Part shown: positions 1 to 7,409 of the stretch, in pieces | How the letters are laid out: every line of letters begins with the position of its first letter | Numbering within the stretch: position 1 is the stretch's first letter | Assembly (NCBI GenBank): GCA_012839805.1 | Contig: DUMU01000028.1 | Span: 1-58,507, forward strand | Origin: Bacillota bacterium | GTDB taxonomy: Bacteria; Bacillota; Limnochordia; Limnochordales; DUMU01 | Length of the DNA stretch: 58,507 bases | Direction: 5' to 3' | Notes under the pieces: model-generated | Told to the model about the DNA's origin: nothing | Database searches by the model: none | The model's input: only the letters and a program-made list of their open reading frames with translations | Translations under genes and position numbers: made by a program

Positions 1-383
1 CCCGCCGTCCCCGCCGTCCCCGCCGCACCCGCCGCACCCGCCCCGGAGCTCCCGCCGCTCCCACCCGGACTCGATCCCCGTACGCCGGTGTCGAAGCCCA
101 CGGCCACCTTACCCGAGCCCGCCGTAGAGCCCGAACTCCCCTCGTACCGGGTGAGAAACTCGACTGCCTGCCGGGTCACCTGCCCGTAGTCGGCCCCCCG
201 GGCGATGGAGACCACGGCCCGGTAGTCTTCCGGCAGGGGGTTCAGCTGAACCGTACGTACCTTACCCGTGTTGCTGCCAGTAACTCCCCGAACCTCACTC
301 TGGCCCGTATTACCCTGACCGGCTACCAGCACGGCCACGGCAAGGACGGCAACGGCCAAACTGGCTTTGGCTTTTGTGCTCAT
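1..383 (-). CDS. Secreted Gly/Ser/Ala-rich hypothetical protein, 3' end cut by window edge
   Basis: An open frame of 127 codons runs off the left edge of the window. The ATG at 383 has an AGGAGG ribosome site about 11 bases upstream. The N-terminus (MSTKAKASLAVAVLAVAVLV) is a clear signal peptide with a hydrophobic core. A short region with QLNPLPEDYRAVVSIARGAD and a helix-like stretch follow. The visible end is a low-complexity tail of Ser/Gly then Ala-Ala-Gly and Thr-Ala-Gly steps, encoded by tandem GC-rich triplets. I do not recognise a family. It is probably exported or cell-wall associated. The start is well supported; function is unknown. Confidence 0.6.
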   Translation of the reverse strand, partial: MSTKAKASLAVAVLAVAVLVAGQGNTGQSEVRGVTGSNTGKVRTVQLNPLPEDYRAVVSIARGADYGQVTRQAVEFLTRYEGSSGSTAGSGKVAVGFDTGVRGSSPGGSGGSSGAGAAGAAGTAGTA

Positions 384-458
384 CCCCACCCCGACCTCCT
401 GTTGCCATTTGTTACCATGCAACGCACCCAAACCCCAAGCGCCTTTCCCTTCGCCGGA

Positions 459-1520
459 TCAAAGCCGCCAGGCGAAGTGGACGGCATATCCGAAGACGAG
501 CGCTCCGAACCAGGCAAAAGCCACGTAGCGCAAGAGCCAGCGGCGGCCGGCGATGGCGCCTATGGCAGTTAGGTTCGCCACTTTCGTAGCCGGGCCTGCG
601 ATCATGAACGCCATGAGGACGCCGGGGTCGGCACCGGTAAGAAGCAGTTCCCGAAGGAGCGGGATCGTACCGCCCCCGCAGGCGTAAAGCGGGATGCCCA
701 GCGAGGCTCCGGAGAGGATGGCGGCAGGGTTGGCATCGCCCAGGACCCGGAGCAAAAGCGTTTTCGGCACCCAGAGGTCGACGGCGGCAGCCAGGACCAT
801 GCCGATCACAAAGTAGCGGCCGGAAAACCAGGCGGCGGCCACGAACTCCCGGGCAAAGGCAGCCAGAGAACGCCGGGGCAGCGACTGATCGGGCAGGCTC
901 CGGTCCTGCCCCGGGCCACGGCGCCGGCTTCGCGGCCGGTCTTCGAACCGCAGGCTGAGCTGGAAGCAGGACTGGGAACGGCCCTGCGCTGTGGGCCCGA
1001 CCTCGTCCCCACTCCGGTCGCTGATTGTCGCCAACTGGATCAACCATCCGGCCACGCTCCCCAGGACGATGGCAGCCCCGGCACGCAAGAGGGCCAGCGG
1101 CCAGCCCAGGGCCAGGCTGAAGACGAACAGGGCGGGGTTGATGAGGGGAGAAGAGACGAGAAAGGCTGCCAGTACGGCCTCGGGAACACCACCGCGCTGA
1201 AGGGTTCCCAGAATGGGCATGGCGCCGAAGAGCGAGAACGGGGAAACCGCGCCGGCGACCGCCCCGCCGATGATAGGAAGCAGGCCCGCTCGGCGGCCAC
1301 CAGCAGCGCCCCGAACTCCGGGCCCGTCATCGGGACGGGCAACGGCCCCGGACGGGTGGCCGTTGGAGGTCAAGCGCAGCGCCAGGGCCCGTTCTATGCC
1401 GCTTACCCGTGCCAGCGAACCCAGCACGACGCCAAAAAGCCAGTACGGCCAGAGTATGCGTATCTGTGCCAGCGTGATCCGAAGGAGTTGCATGTGGTAA
1501 CGCTTTCGGCCTGGCAGCAT
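459..1520 (-). CDS. ArsP/DUF318-like membrane permease
   Basis: Polytopic membrane protein of the ArsP_1 (DUF318) permease type, proposed in relatives to export arsenical, copper or other soft-metal compounds. Family-like signatures are visible: SPFSLFGAMPILG in the first half, FLVSSPLINPALF, and in the second half GIPLYACGGGTIPLLREL followed by GVLMAFMIAGPATKVANLTA. The two membrane halves are joined by a long charged linker (SDRSGDEVGPTAQG to SLPRRSLAAF). The open frame extends upstream to 1646, but ATG at 1520 has GGAG just before it; ATG at 1493 (MQLLRITL) is the other candidate. The stretch after the first membrane helix (NGHPSGAVARPDDGPGVRG) looks unlike the family and could reflect local frame drift. 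The substrate cannot be told from sequence. Confidence 0.75.
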   Translation of the reverse strand: MLPGRKRYHMQLLRITLAQIRILWPYWLFGVVLGSLARVSGIERALALRLTSNGHPSGAVARPDDGPGVRGAAGGRRAGLLPIIGGAVAGAVSPFSLFGAMPILGTLQRGGVPEAVLAAFLVSSPLINPALFVFSLALGWPLALLRAGAAIVLGSVAGWLIQLATISDRSGDEVGPTAQGRSQSCFQLSLRFEDRPRSRRRGPGQDRSLPDQSLPRRSLAAFAREFVAAAWFSGRYFVIGMVLAAAVDLWVPKTLLLRVLGDANPAAILSGASLGIPLYACGGGTIPLLRELLLTGADPGVLMAFMIAGPATKVANLTAIGAIAGRRWLLRYVAFAWFGALVFGYAVHFAWRL

Positions 1521-1756
1521 CGACTCCTGCCGGCCCTTTCTGCCAGAGAACAGCATCGTACGGACCGAGGCCGGCGAGGCGGGTCTGACGACCCGGCTTA
1601 GAACTGCCGAAGCGGTTAGCGCCAGATCCGGGTGGAACGGCTTCACCCGTAAGACAAAGGGGGGCTGCGCCCCCTTGGCCGGTGCCCAGGGGCGCCCCCC
1701 GGATGAAAGCTACGGCTTTCCTCTTCTACAACTCCTTGCCAAATCCTGCTGCCGGA

Positions 1757-2599
1757 TCACGGTTGGGGGAATCTTTTTCTTCGCCACTCTCCGCCGGCCT
1801 TGAACATATACCGTTCACTCGAAGCGGCCAGGAAGCGGAGGACGGGGTCGTCGCAGCGAATCTTCCGCAACGGCAGATGCCCCGCGATCTTGGCCTGCAT
1901 CCGCTCCAGCGTCAAGTCTTGCGGCTCGACCGTGATGAGAACGACCCCCTGCTCCTGGCTGATACCCTTCTTCATCAAGTCCCGGGCCTGCGTCGCCTCG
2001 ACCTGGCGAAGGTCGGAGTAGAGGTCCGTGGGACGGTAGTGCTGCGGTCCGTTGAACTCGAAAGCTACCCCGGTCGAGTACCACCGGTCGTATTCGAGAT
2101 TCTCACCGGTAAGGGGGTTGCGCAAGAACCCAGGCCGAGCGTTGTCGTTATACTCCTCCGAATCGACCAGCAAGTTCAACCATTCTCTCATGAGCGCCTC
2201 GCCGCCGAAGCGAGCCCGGCTGAGCCGGGCCTGTACCCGCTCGAGTTCGGCTTCCCGCTCGGCGAGGACCGGGTTGCACATAACAAACCTCGTCTGGTAG
2301 CGTCCAGTGCGTTCGACTCGGAGCCAACCGCTTTCCACCAGCTCGACAATGTGCCGGCGCAGCGTGTGGCGATCCATTGCGAATCGCCGGGCCAGTCTGC
2401 TCCAGCGTTCCACAACCTCCCCGGTTTGATCGGGACACCAAGCCAGCAGGGTAAGGAAAACCACCTTCGACGTCGCGGAGAGAGAGGCTACCAGCAGGTC
2501 AGCCGGCGCACGGATCTCGTATCGTCCAAACTCCAAGCTTCGCCCTTCTTCTTGCTGGGACTGGTCGTGTCGTTCGCTCTCCTGACTTGGCCGCTCCAT
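1757..2599 (-). CDS. Winged-helix DNA-binding protein with nuclease-like C-terminal domain
   Basis: A 280-residue protein. Residues about 35-115 form a helix-turn-helix/winged-helix domain (SATSKVVFLTLLAWCPDQTG, then RLARRFAMDRHTLRRHIVEL) of the kind seen in replication initiators and transcription regulators. Residues about 175-250 carry the pattern FEFNGPQHY, about 26 residues, ARDLMKKG, then GVVLITVEP. This resembles Vsr/PD-(D/E)XK-type restriction-endonuclease folds, where the acidic residue and the D-x2-K are catalytic. It may therefore bind a specific site and cut or nick DNA, but no activity is proven by sequence. It starts at ATG 2599, with GAGGGA about 12 bases upstream. Four palindromic sites lie upstream of its 5' end and could be its targets. 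No named family was recognised. Confidence 0.65.
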   Translation of the reverse strand: MERPSQESERHDQSQQEEGRSLEFGRYEIRAPADLLVASLSATSKVVFLTLLAWCPDQTGEVVERWSRLARRFAMDRHTLRRHIVELVESGWLRVERTGRYQTRFVMCNPVLAEREAELERVQARLSRARFGGEALMREWLNLLVDSEEYNDNARPGFLRNPLTGENLEYDRWYSTGVAFEFNGPQHYRPTDLYSDLRQVEATQARDLMKKGISQEQGVVLITVEPQDLTLERMQAKIAGHLPLRKIRCDDPVLRFLAASSERYMFKAGGEWRRKRFPQP

Positions 2600-2936
2600 A
2601 TTAGATTAGTCCCTCACTTTTTCAACCGCGTGTGCTAGTTGCAAGCCTGGCATCCATATTATCCCATGACTGGCACTATCTGTCTACTAGCCAGACCCAC
2701 CCGGTGGTTGGCCGAGGGCCGAGCCAGCCACCACCCGTCAACTGCTAAAGGAGTGCACCGGTCGCTGAGGGAAGATCCCGTGACGCCGCAATGGGACTTT
2801 CGTGGGGGAGAGAGCACATGGCTACTGCTGAGGTTACGGTTATGCGCGGCGGAAACCGCAGCAGCACACGACTCTAGGACTGGGTTGCGCGGCCCCGGGT
2901 AAGTTCCCCCGACCCCCGGTCAGGTTGTGGATGTGA

Positions 2937-2991
2937 GATGGCGCAGTTTTGCACCATCCGCACACCAGATAGTGGTGCAAGAATGCACCAC
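2937..2991. promoter_or_regulatory. Operator-like palindrome pair 1
   Basis: Two dyads of the form TGGTGCA-N4-TGCACCA. Site 1 is 2937-2958 (GATGGCGCA-GTTT-TGCACCATC, one mismatch in 9-base arms). Site 2 is 2972-2991 (GTGGTGCA-AGAA-TGCACCAC, perfect 8-base arms). Their centres (2947.5 and 2981.5) are 34 bp apart. This is the pattern of binding sites for a dimeric regulator or initiator. Confidence 0.7.
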
Positions 2992-3130
2992 ATACGGGGT
3001 TGGGGGCCGGTCAAGGGCGGAGGACCGGCAAGGGCAGGATGCCGAAGCCCAGCTAAAGCCCGGGCCCGAGTATGACCGCAGGCAATCCCGGGATTAGGTG
3101 AGCCGGAGGGGGGGCGTCGCGGAGGCGAGA

Positions 3131-3182
3131 TGGCACAACGGTGCACCAGTCATCAAAGCCGGGTTGGTGCAACAGTGCACCA
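3131..3182. promoter_or_regulatory. Operator-like palindrome pair 2
   Basis: Two more dyads of the same type. Site 3 is 3131-3148 (TGGCACA-ACGG-TGCACCA, two mismatches). Site 4 is 3165-3182 (TGGTGCA-ACAG-TGCACCA, perfect 7-base arms). Centres are again exactly 34 bp apart. The pair lies 192 bp from pair 1 and shares the preceding GAGATGGC, suggesting an old duplication of a two-site module. Confidence 0.7.
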
Positions 3183-3280
3183 TTGCCTTCCCGCCATCGC
3201 CCTTACCGACTGCCAGTGCCCTCGCCATAGTACCCCCGCCACAGCGCTAAGAGGCCAGGTTGGACGGCGGGCCGGCGGCA

Positions 3281-3309
3281 CCGGGGGGCCGGCTGTATTG
3301 GCCCCCCGG
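3281..3309. repeat. Perfect GC-rich hairpin
   Basis: CCGGGGGGCC and GGCCCCCCGG form a perfect 10-bp stem around a 9-base loop. No T-run follows on either strand, so a classic intrinsic terminator is not supported. It may separate transcription units or protect an RNA 5' end of the downstream gene. Confidence 0.4.
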
Positions 3310-3499
3310 CGGATGTACTAGCAGGACTTCCCGCTGCCGTATCGAAGAAGAAAAGGGAAAAAGTGAAAGGAAAAGGAATCCGAAAGGGGTGGTCGGAAGC
3401 ACGACACAAAGAACCCGGGATGGGTCGAGGACAGGCAAGATGGGCCAATCATAGGTTGCTCGCCAATGTGGTTCCAACATCACGCACAAGGAGTGAGAG

Positions 3500-4138
3500 A
3501 TGATGTTGAGCCTTAAGAAGGGTGTCTTGCTGGTAGCAGTGCTGGCTGCGGCAGTCCTGGCAACCGGGGCGGTCGCCCTGGCCGCGGCGGGCGACGTGCT
3601 CTTCGAGGATGATTTTTCCGCCGGCCTTGATAAGTGGTATCTGGACACCGGTACGGGCGCTAACCCGAGCAACTTCTTCGTCGACCCCGCAGCGAAGGCG
3701 ATGGTCTTCGATCCCGTCGGCTTTGGCAACGCCTTCGCCGGCGATGAGAATTGGAAGGATTACGCCTTCGAGGCCGATGTGATCATCCGTGAATACCCGC
3801 AGTACGGCAACTTCCGGTTCTTCCTGCACATGAACGAGCTCTGGTTCGGGTATGGCGTCTCGTTCCTGGCCGACGGAATGATGATTTTCCGCTTCGACGG
3901 CAACTGGGACGTACGGGAGGTGCTGGGCGAGGTATGGGACCCCAAGGCGGGTATCCCTCTTGACACGCTGACCCACGTGCGAGTAGAGATCCGGGGTAAC
4001 CAGTTGACCGTCTTCGTCAATGGTGAACAGGTTGCTCAGGTCGAAGACCCCGACGGCGTTTATCCCAGCGGGCGGGTCGGCTTCCGGTTCGACTACGTCC
4101 GGGGTGAGGTCCGCAACGTAAAGGTGACCGCCCTGTAA
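3500..4138 (+). CDS. Secreted LamG/concanavalin-like domain protein
   Basis: A 212-residue exported protein. Residues 1-30 are a signal peptide (KKGVLLVAVLAAAVLATGAVALAAA). The rest resembles a concanavalin A-like beta-sandwich of the LamG or DUF1080 type: it opens with LFEDDFSAGLDKWYLDTG and continues with alternating strands (NFRFFLHMNELWFGYGVSF, THVRVEIRGNQLTVFVNGEQ, GRVGFRFDYVRGEVRNVKV). Such domains bind or cleave carbohydrates. No catalytic residues could be assigned, so binding is the safer reading. AAGGAG lies 6-9 bases before the paired ATG ATG (3500/3503). It is followed by an intrinsic terminator and then by a sugar-type regulator and solute-binding protein, which fits a role in glycan use. 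Confidence 0.75.
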   Translation: MMLSLKKGVLLVAVLAAAVLATGAVALAAAGDVLFEDDFSAGLDKWYLDTGTGANPSNFFVDPAAKAMVFDPVGFGNAFAGDENWKDYAFEADVIIREYPQYGNFRFFLHMNELWFGYGVSFLADGMMIFRFDGNWDVREVLGEVWDPKAGIPLDTLTHVRVEIRGNQLTVFVNGEQVAQVEDPDGVYPSGRVGFRFDYVRGEVRNVKVTAL

Positions 4139-4215
4139 GGTGGCTCCATTCCGGCCCGAGCCGGGATATGTGGCGTTGTTGAGGCACCGCAGGAAAGCGT
4201 GATCACCGGTAGCAG

Positions 4216-4248
4216 AGAGCCGGCCGGACGCCGGCCGGCTCTTTGTCT
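4216..4248 (+). terminator. Intrinsic terminator after secreted lectin-like gene
   Basis: AGAGCCGGCCGG and CCGGCCGGCTCT form a perfect 12-bp stem with a 3-base loop (ACG), followed by the T-rich run TTGTCT. It lies 77 bases after the stop codon at 4138. Confidence 0.75.
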
Positions 4249-4654
4249 AATCGCTGCTACTGCCGCTGGCAGGCGGCGCGGCATGATCTCCAGGGTCTTG
4301 GCGGAAAGCGCTCCCGGTCCATCTTCTTATCCGCCTCGCAGCGAAGCTCTTGAAATTTCTGAATTCTGGCGCCCAACCGCAGCTCACCTTCTCTAACTCC
4401 CCCGCGCCGAACGGGGTTGACCCGCCACCGGGCCAGGCCGGGGACACGTCCACATCCTTGACCTGTTCGTCCGGTATCGAGGCGATCTTCGCAGCTGAAC
4501 CGGAGGTTGACTACGCGACCGTAGAATGCCATAGTGATATATGTCAATCCCGTAACCCGGCCCCAGGCAGGCACTGGGTTGCCGGTCTGCAACGAGGGCG
4601 CCTGGGAGACAGGCTCGGAGATAGCAACTTATAGCGGAGAGCAGGATTCGGCCG
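4249..4654. other. Intergenic region before GntR/LacI regulator
   Basis: About 400 bases with no supported gene. Overlapping minus-strand frames are rich in Arg and Pro and lack ribosome sites. A lower-GC patch around 4525-4550 is a likely promoter area for the regulator, but I see no clear -35/-10 pair. Confidence 0.4.
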
Positions 4655-5764
4655 ATGGTGCTGGAAAGGGTTGACCCGGGAATTCCGGGGCCGCGATACC
4701 TGCAGGTTGTCGACATGCTCCGCCGGCGGATTGCCGCCGGTGAATGGCCGGTGGGGACGCGCATTCCCTCCGATCGCGACCTGGCTGCCCGACTGGGCGT
4801 CAGCCCCGTGACCGTCAGCCGCGCGCTCCAGCGCCTGAGTGAAATGGGGATGGTGCGCCGGGAGGTAGGGCGGGGCACGTTTGTAATCGCCGACAGTCCG
4901 CAGCAACAGCTGGACGTCCATTTAAGAGTGTTGTTCGGAACCAGTCTGGCGCCGGAGACCGTGCGAACCGATTACTATCTGGGCCCGCTCTTGCGCGGAT
5001 TGATCGACGAAGCTTCGAAGCAGGGTATCCTCTTCTCCTTTGGAGAGTTACGCTCCGGGCAGAAGCCTGCCAAAGTCGAGAGTGTCAATAACGACGCTCT
5101 AATCTTCGTTGCGCCCATGGAGGATCATGTCGGGCTGCTGCGCAGTCTGTATCAAGCCAAACGTCCCTACGTCATACTCGGCGCGCATTGGCACGACCTT
5201 CCCGCCCCCAGTGTCGATAGTGACAACTTTGAAGCCGCCAGGCGGGTAGCGAAGCGGCTGGCAAAGCTCCGGCACCGGCGAATAGCGTTCTTGGGAGCTT
5301 TTGCGGGCGCCCCCAACACCCGTGATCGTCTGCTCGGGTTCAAGGCGGGGCTCGCCGAGATGGGGCTCGCAGTCGACCAGGAACTGATCAGCGTGCTTCC
5401 GAGCAACATCAACGCGGCAGCCGAAGAGACACTCGAACGTTGGATGGCCAAAAGCAACCGCCCGACGGCCGTTTTCGCTGCCGGGTATGAACTCGCGATT
5501 TGGACCTACAAATACCTTCTCCGCACCGGGCTGCGGGTCCCGCACGACGTGTCATTGGTGGGTTTCGACGACAATCCGGCTGATTTCTGGGATCAAAACC
5601 CCATTACGACTGTCATACAACCTCTCTACCGTATGGGGGTCGAGGCGGTCCGCCTGGCGCTGGCCAACCGGCTTACGTTTCCGCCAAGCACGAAGAGCAT
5701 CATTCTGTTGCCCTGCCGGTACGTGGAACGGGGCAGCACGGCCAGGGCAGCTGCAGGGCCCTAG
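4655..5764 (+). CDS. GntR/LacI-type transcriptional regulator (AraR-like)
   Basis: A 369-residue regulator. Residues about 12-78 are a GntR winged helix (YLQVVDMLRRRIAAGEWPVG, RIPSDRDLAARLGVSPVTVS, GMVRREVGRGTFV). Residues about 100-355 are a LacI/periplasmic-binding-like effector domain (VDSDNFEAARRVAKRLAKLR, HRRIAFLGAFAG, HDVSLVGFDDNP, TTVIQPLYRMGVEAV). This combination is that of AraR and related sugar-responsive repressors, which release DNA on binding a sugar. The next gene, a sugar-type solute-binding protein on the same strand, is the obvious target. The ribosome site before ATG 4655 is weak (AGGA), so the exact start is less sure than the assignment. Confidence 0.88.
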   Translation: MVLERVDPGIPGPRYLQVVDMLRRRIAAGEWPVGTRIPSDRDLAARLGVSPVTVSRALQRLSEMGMVRREVGRGTFVIADSPQQQLDVHLRVLFGTSLAPETVRTDYYLGPLLRGLIDEASKQGILFSFGELRSGQKPAKVESVNNDALIFVAPMEDHVGLLRSLYQAKRPYVILGAHWHDLPAPSVDSDNFEAARRVAKRLAKLRHRRIAFLGAFAGAPNTRDRLLGFKAGLAEMGLAVDQELISVLPSNINAAAEETLERWMAKSNRPTAVFAAGYELAIWTYKYLLRTGLRVPHDVSLVGFDDNPADFWDQNPITTVIQPLYRMGVEAVRLALANRLTFPPSTKSIILLPCRYVERGSTARAAAGP

Positions 5765-5924
5765 GGGTTAGCTACCCACCCGGGTCTGCCAGCGCAGCGT
5801 GCCAAAGCAGGCCGGGCCGGTAAGGGTGGGAAAGGTGGTGACAGGCACACCCGCAGCGGTTTAGTACACGACGGCAACGTTTCCGTAGTCGACTCATTCG
5901 CCTATCCGCAAGGAGGGGAAGCAG

Positions 5925-7253
5925 ATGTCAATTGCGTCATTCGGGCGTAGGCTCACCCCAAAAGCCGTCTTGGCCGTCATCCTGGTTGTCTTGGCACTCG
6001 TGACCTCCGTCGCTCCCGTCCTCGCGAAGACTGTGATCACCGTAGCTACCTACGGTGACATCATCACCCAAAAAGACACATGGGAGGACATCAAAAAGAC
6101 CTTTGAGGCCCAACACCCCGACTATGAACTGTCTTACACCGTTATTCCCTACAATGACTACATCACGAAACTGACCACTCTGTTTGCCACGGGCAAATAT
6201 CCTGATGTTTTCCAGTGCTGGGCTCAATACAAGCCGCGCTGGGCAGAGGACGGAATCCTTCTGGATGTAACCTCGTTCGTCAACAACAGCAAGCGACTGG
6301 ATTTGAACGACTACTTCCCGGTGGCTTGGGAGGCCACCAAGTACAAAGGCAAGTACTATGGTACGCCGCACGACTTCAACTCCGAAGTATACTATCTCAA
6401 CGTGAACATGGCCGAGGAAGCGGGACTGCCAATCCCGTCCCTGGATTGGGACTGGCAGGACTTCGAACGTTATGTAGCCAAGATGACCCGGCCGGACGAA
6501 GGAATCTTCGGAACCAACCATTCGCTGCAGTGGGGAGGCGGGCTCCAGTGGGTCTACAACTTCAGCGGTCACTACTGGCTGACCGACAATAACACCAAAG
6601 CGGCGGTTGCGGATCCGAAGGTTATAGACATGGTCAAGTTCTGGTTGAAGCTGACTTTTGACTTGAAGGCCGCTCCCTCGGTCCTAAAACCAGCACAGGG
6701 CGGAAAAGATGAGTTTGGCGGCTATTTCGGCGTCTGGCAAGGTTGGGTCGCGTATCTGGACCAACTGTCCAAAGCCGAGCAGAGTGCCCGGGCGGCGGGT
6801 AAGGACTTCTGGGAGTGGACGATGCTTCCTTACCCCGCCGGGCCGGTGGCGCAGCGCAACTTCGCCCAGGGCCACATGTGGAGCATCTACGCCAAGCATC
6901 CGAATCCCCAAAAAGCTTGGGTCCTGGCGGAGTGGCTGGCCAGTTACGAAGGTCAGAAAGTTTGGGCCCGCAAGCACGCCTTCCAGCCACTGATGCCCAA
7001 GACCGAGCTTTGGGAGAGTTACCTCAGCTTCCTGCCGAAGGAGAAATACCAGAAAACCGCGGCCTTCTTACTCGGATATCTGTATCCCAAGTACGCGCTG
7101 AACTTCCCGTACTGGCCGACCTATCCGGAGATCCAGCAGGTCTGGACCCAGGCGATGTCCGATATCTTCTTCGGGCAAAAGTCGCCTGACACCGTGCTGC
7201 AAAACGCCAACGCCCGGATGGAGGCGATCCTGGTGCGCCGCGGCGCGAAATAG
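5925..7253 (+). CDS. Extracellular sugar-binding protein (ABC family 1), orphan
   Basis: A 442-residue family 1 solute-binding protein for a sugar ABC transporter. Residues 1-35 form a signal peptide ending near VLA-K; no lipobox cysteine is evident. Typical features follow: VITVATYGDIITQKDTWEDI, FEAQHPDYELSYTVIPYNDY, KLTTLFATGKYPDVFQCWA, and a Trp/Tyr-rich cleft region. The strong ribosome site AAGGAGGGG precedes ATG 5925. No permease or ATPase genes follow: the next gene is argH on the other strand. It must either work with a transporter encoded elsewhere or act as a sugar sensor. It is probably controlled by the GntR/LacI-type regulator just upstream. Confidence 0.88.
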   Translation: MSIASFGRRLTPKAVLAVILVVLALVTSVAPVLAKTVITVATYGDIITQKDTWEDIKKTFEAQHPDYELSYTVIPYNDYITKLTTLFATGKYPDVFQCWAQYKPRWAEDGILLDVTSFVNNSKRLDLNDYFPVAWEATKYKGKYYGTPHDFNSEVYYLNVNMAEEAGLPIPSLDWDWQDFERYVAKMTRPDEGIFGTNHSLQWGGGLQWVYNFSGHYWLTDNNTKAAVADPKVIDMVKFWLKLTFDLKAAPSVLKPAQGGKDEFGGYFGVWQGWVAYLDQLSKAEQSARAAGKDFWEWTMLPYPAGPVAQRNFAQGHMWSIYAKHPNPQKAWVLAEWLASYEGQKVWARKHAFQPLMPKTELWESYLSFLPKEKYQKTAAFLLGYLYPKYALNFPYWPTYPEIQQVWTQAMSDIFFGQKSPDTVLQNANARMEAILVRRGAK

Positions 7254-7282
7254 GCTGCGAACTGGGCCGCCGCCGAGACCCG

Positions 7283-7321
7283 GCCTGCCGGTTAGCCGGC
7301 CCGGCAAGCCGGGCCGCAGGC
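7283..7321. terminator. Possible bidirectional hairpin between convergent genes
   Basis: CGGCCCGG-CAAG-CCGGGCCG (7297-7316) is a perfect 8-bp stem, enclosed by GCCTGC/GCAGGC arms (7283-7288 and 7316-7321). It lies between the convergent solute-binding-protein and argH genes. No T-run follows, so termination is only suggested. Confidence 0.3.
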
Positions 7322-7409
7322 GGGGCTTATAGCTCAGGCCGGGGGCGGGAGTAGCGGCCTATTCCTCTCCCGGCCTGTTCTGCTTCTCGTCTACTTCCCG
7401 TCTACCCAT

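Larger units (their letters stand above)
2600..3499. other. Long intergenic region with palindromic sites
   Basis: Nine hundred bases without a convincing gene. Open frames here lack ribosome sites and coding-like composition. It holds the four TGGTGCA/TGCACCA palindromes listed separately, one unpaired half-site (GTGCACC near 2753), and a perfect GC-rich hairpin at 3281-3309. It separates the minus-strand winged-helix gene from the plus-strand secreted-protein gene, so it should contain at least two promoters. I could not place either with confidence. Confidence 0.6.

Noticed and set aside
412-1342. Alternative minus-strand frames overlapping the ArsP-like permease, and the idea of a true frameshift near 1260-1360
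   Set aside because: The main frame is continuous and carries the family motifs on both sides; an odd linker alone does not prove a frameshift.
2639-3321. Small plus-strand frames in the palindrome-bearing region
   Set aside because: No ribosome sites, poor composition, and they run across the operator-like repeats.
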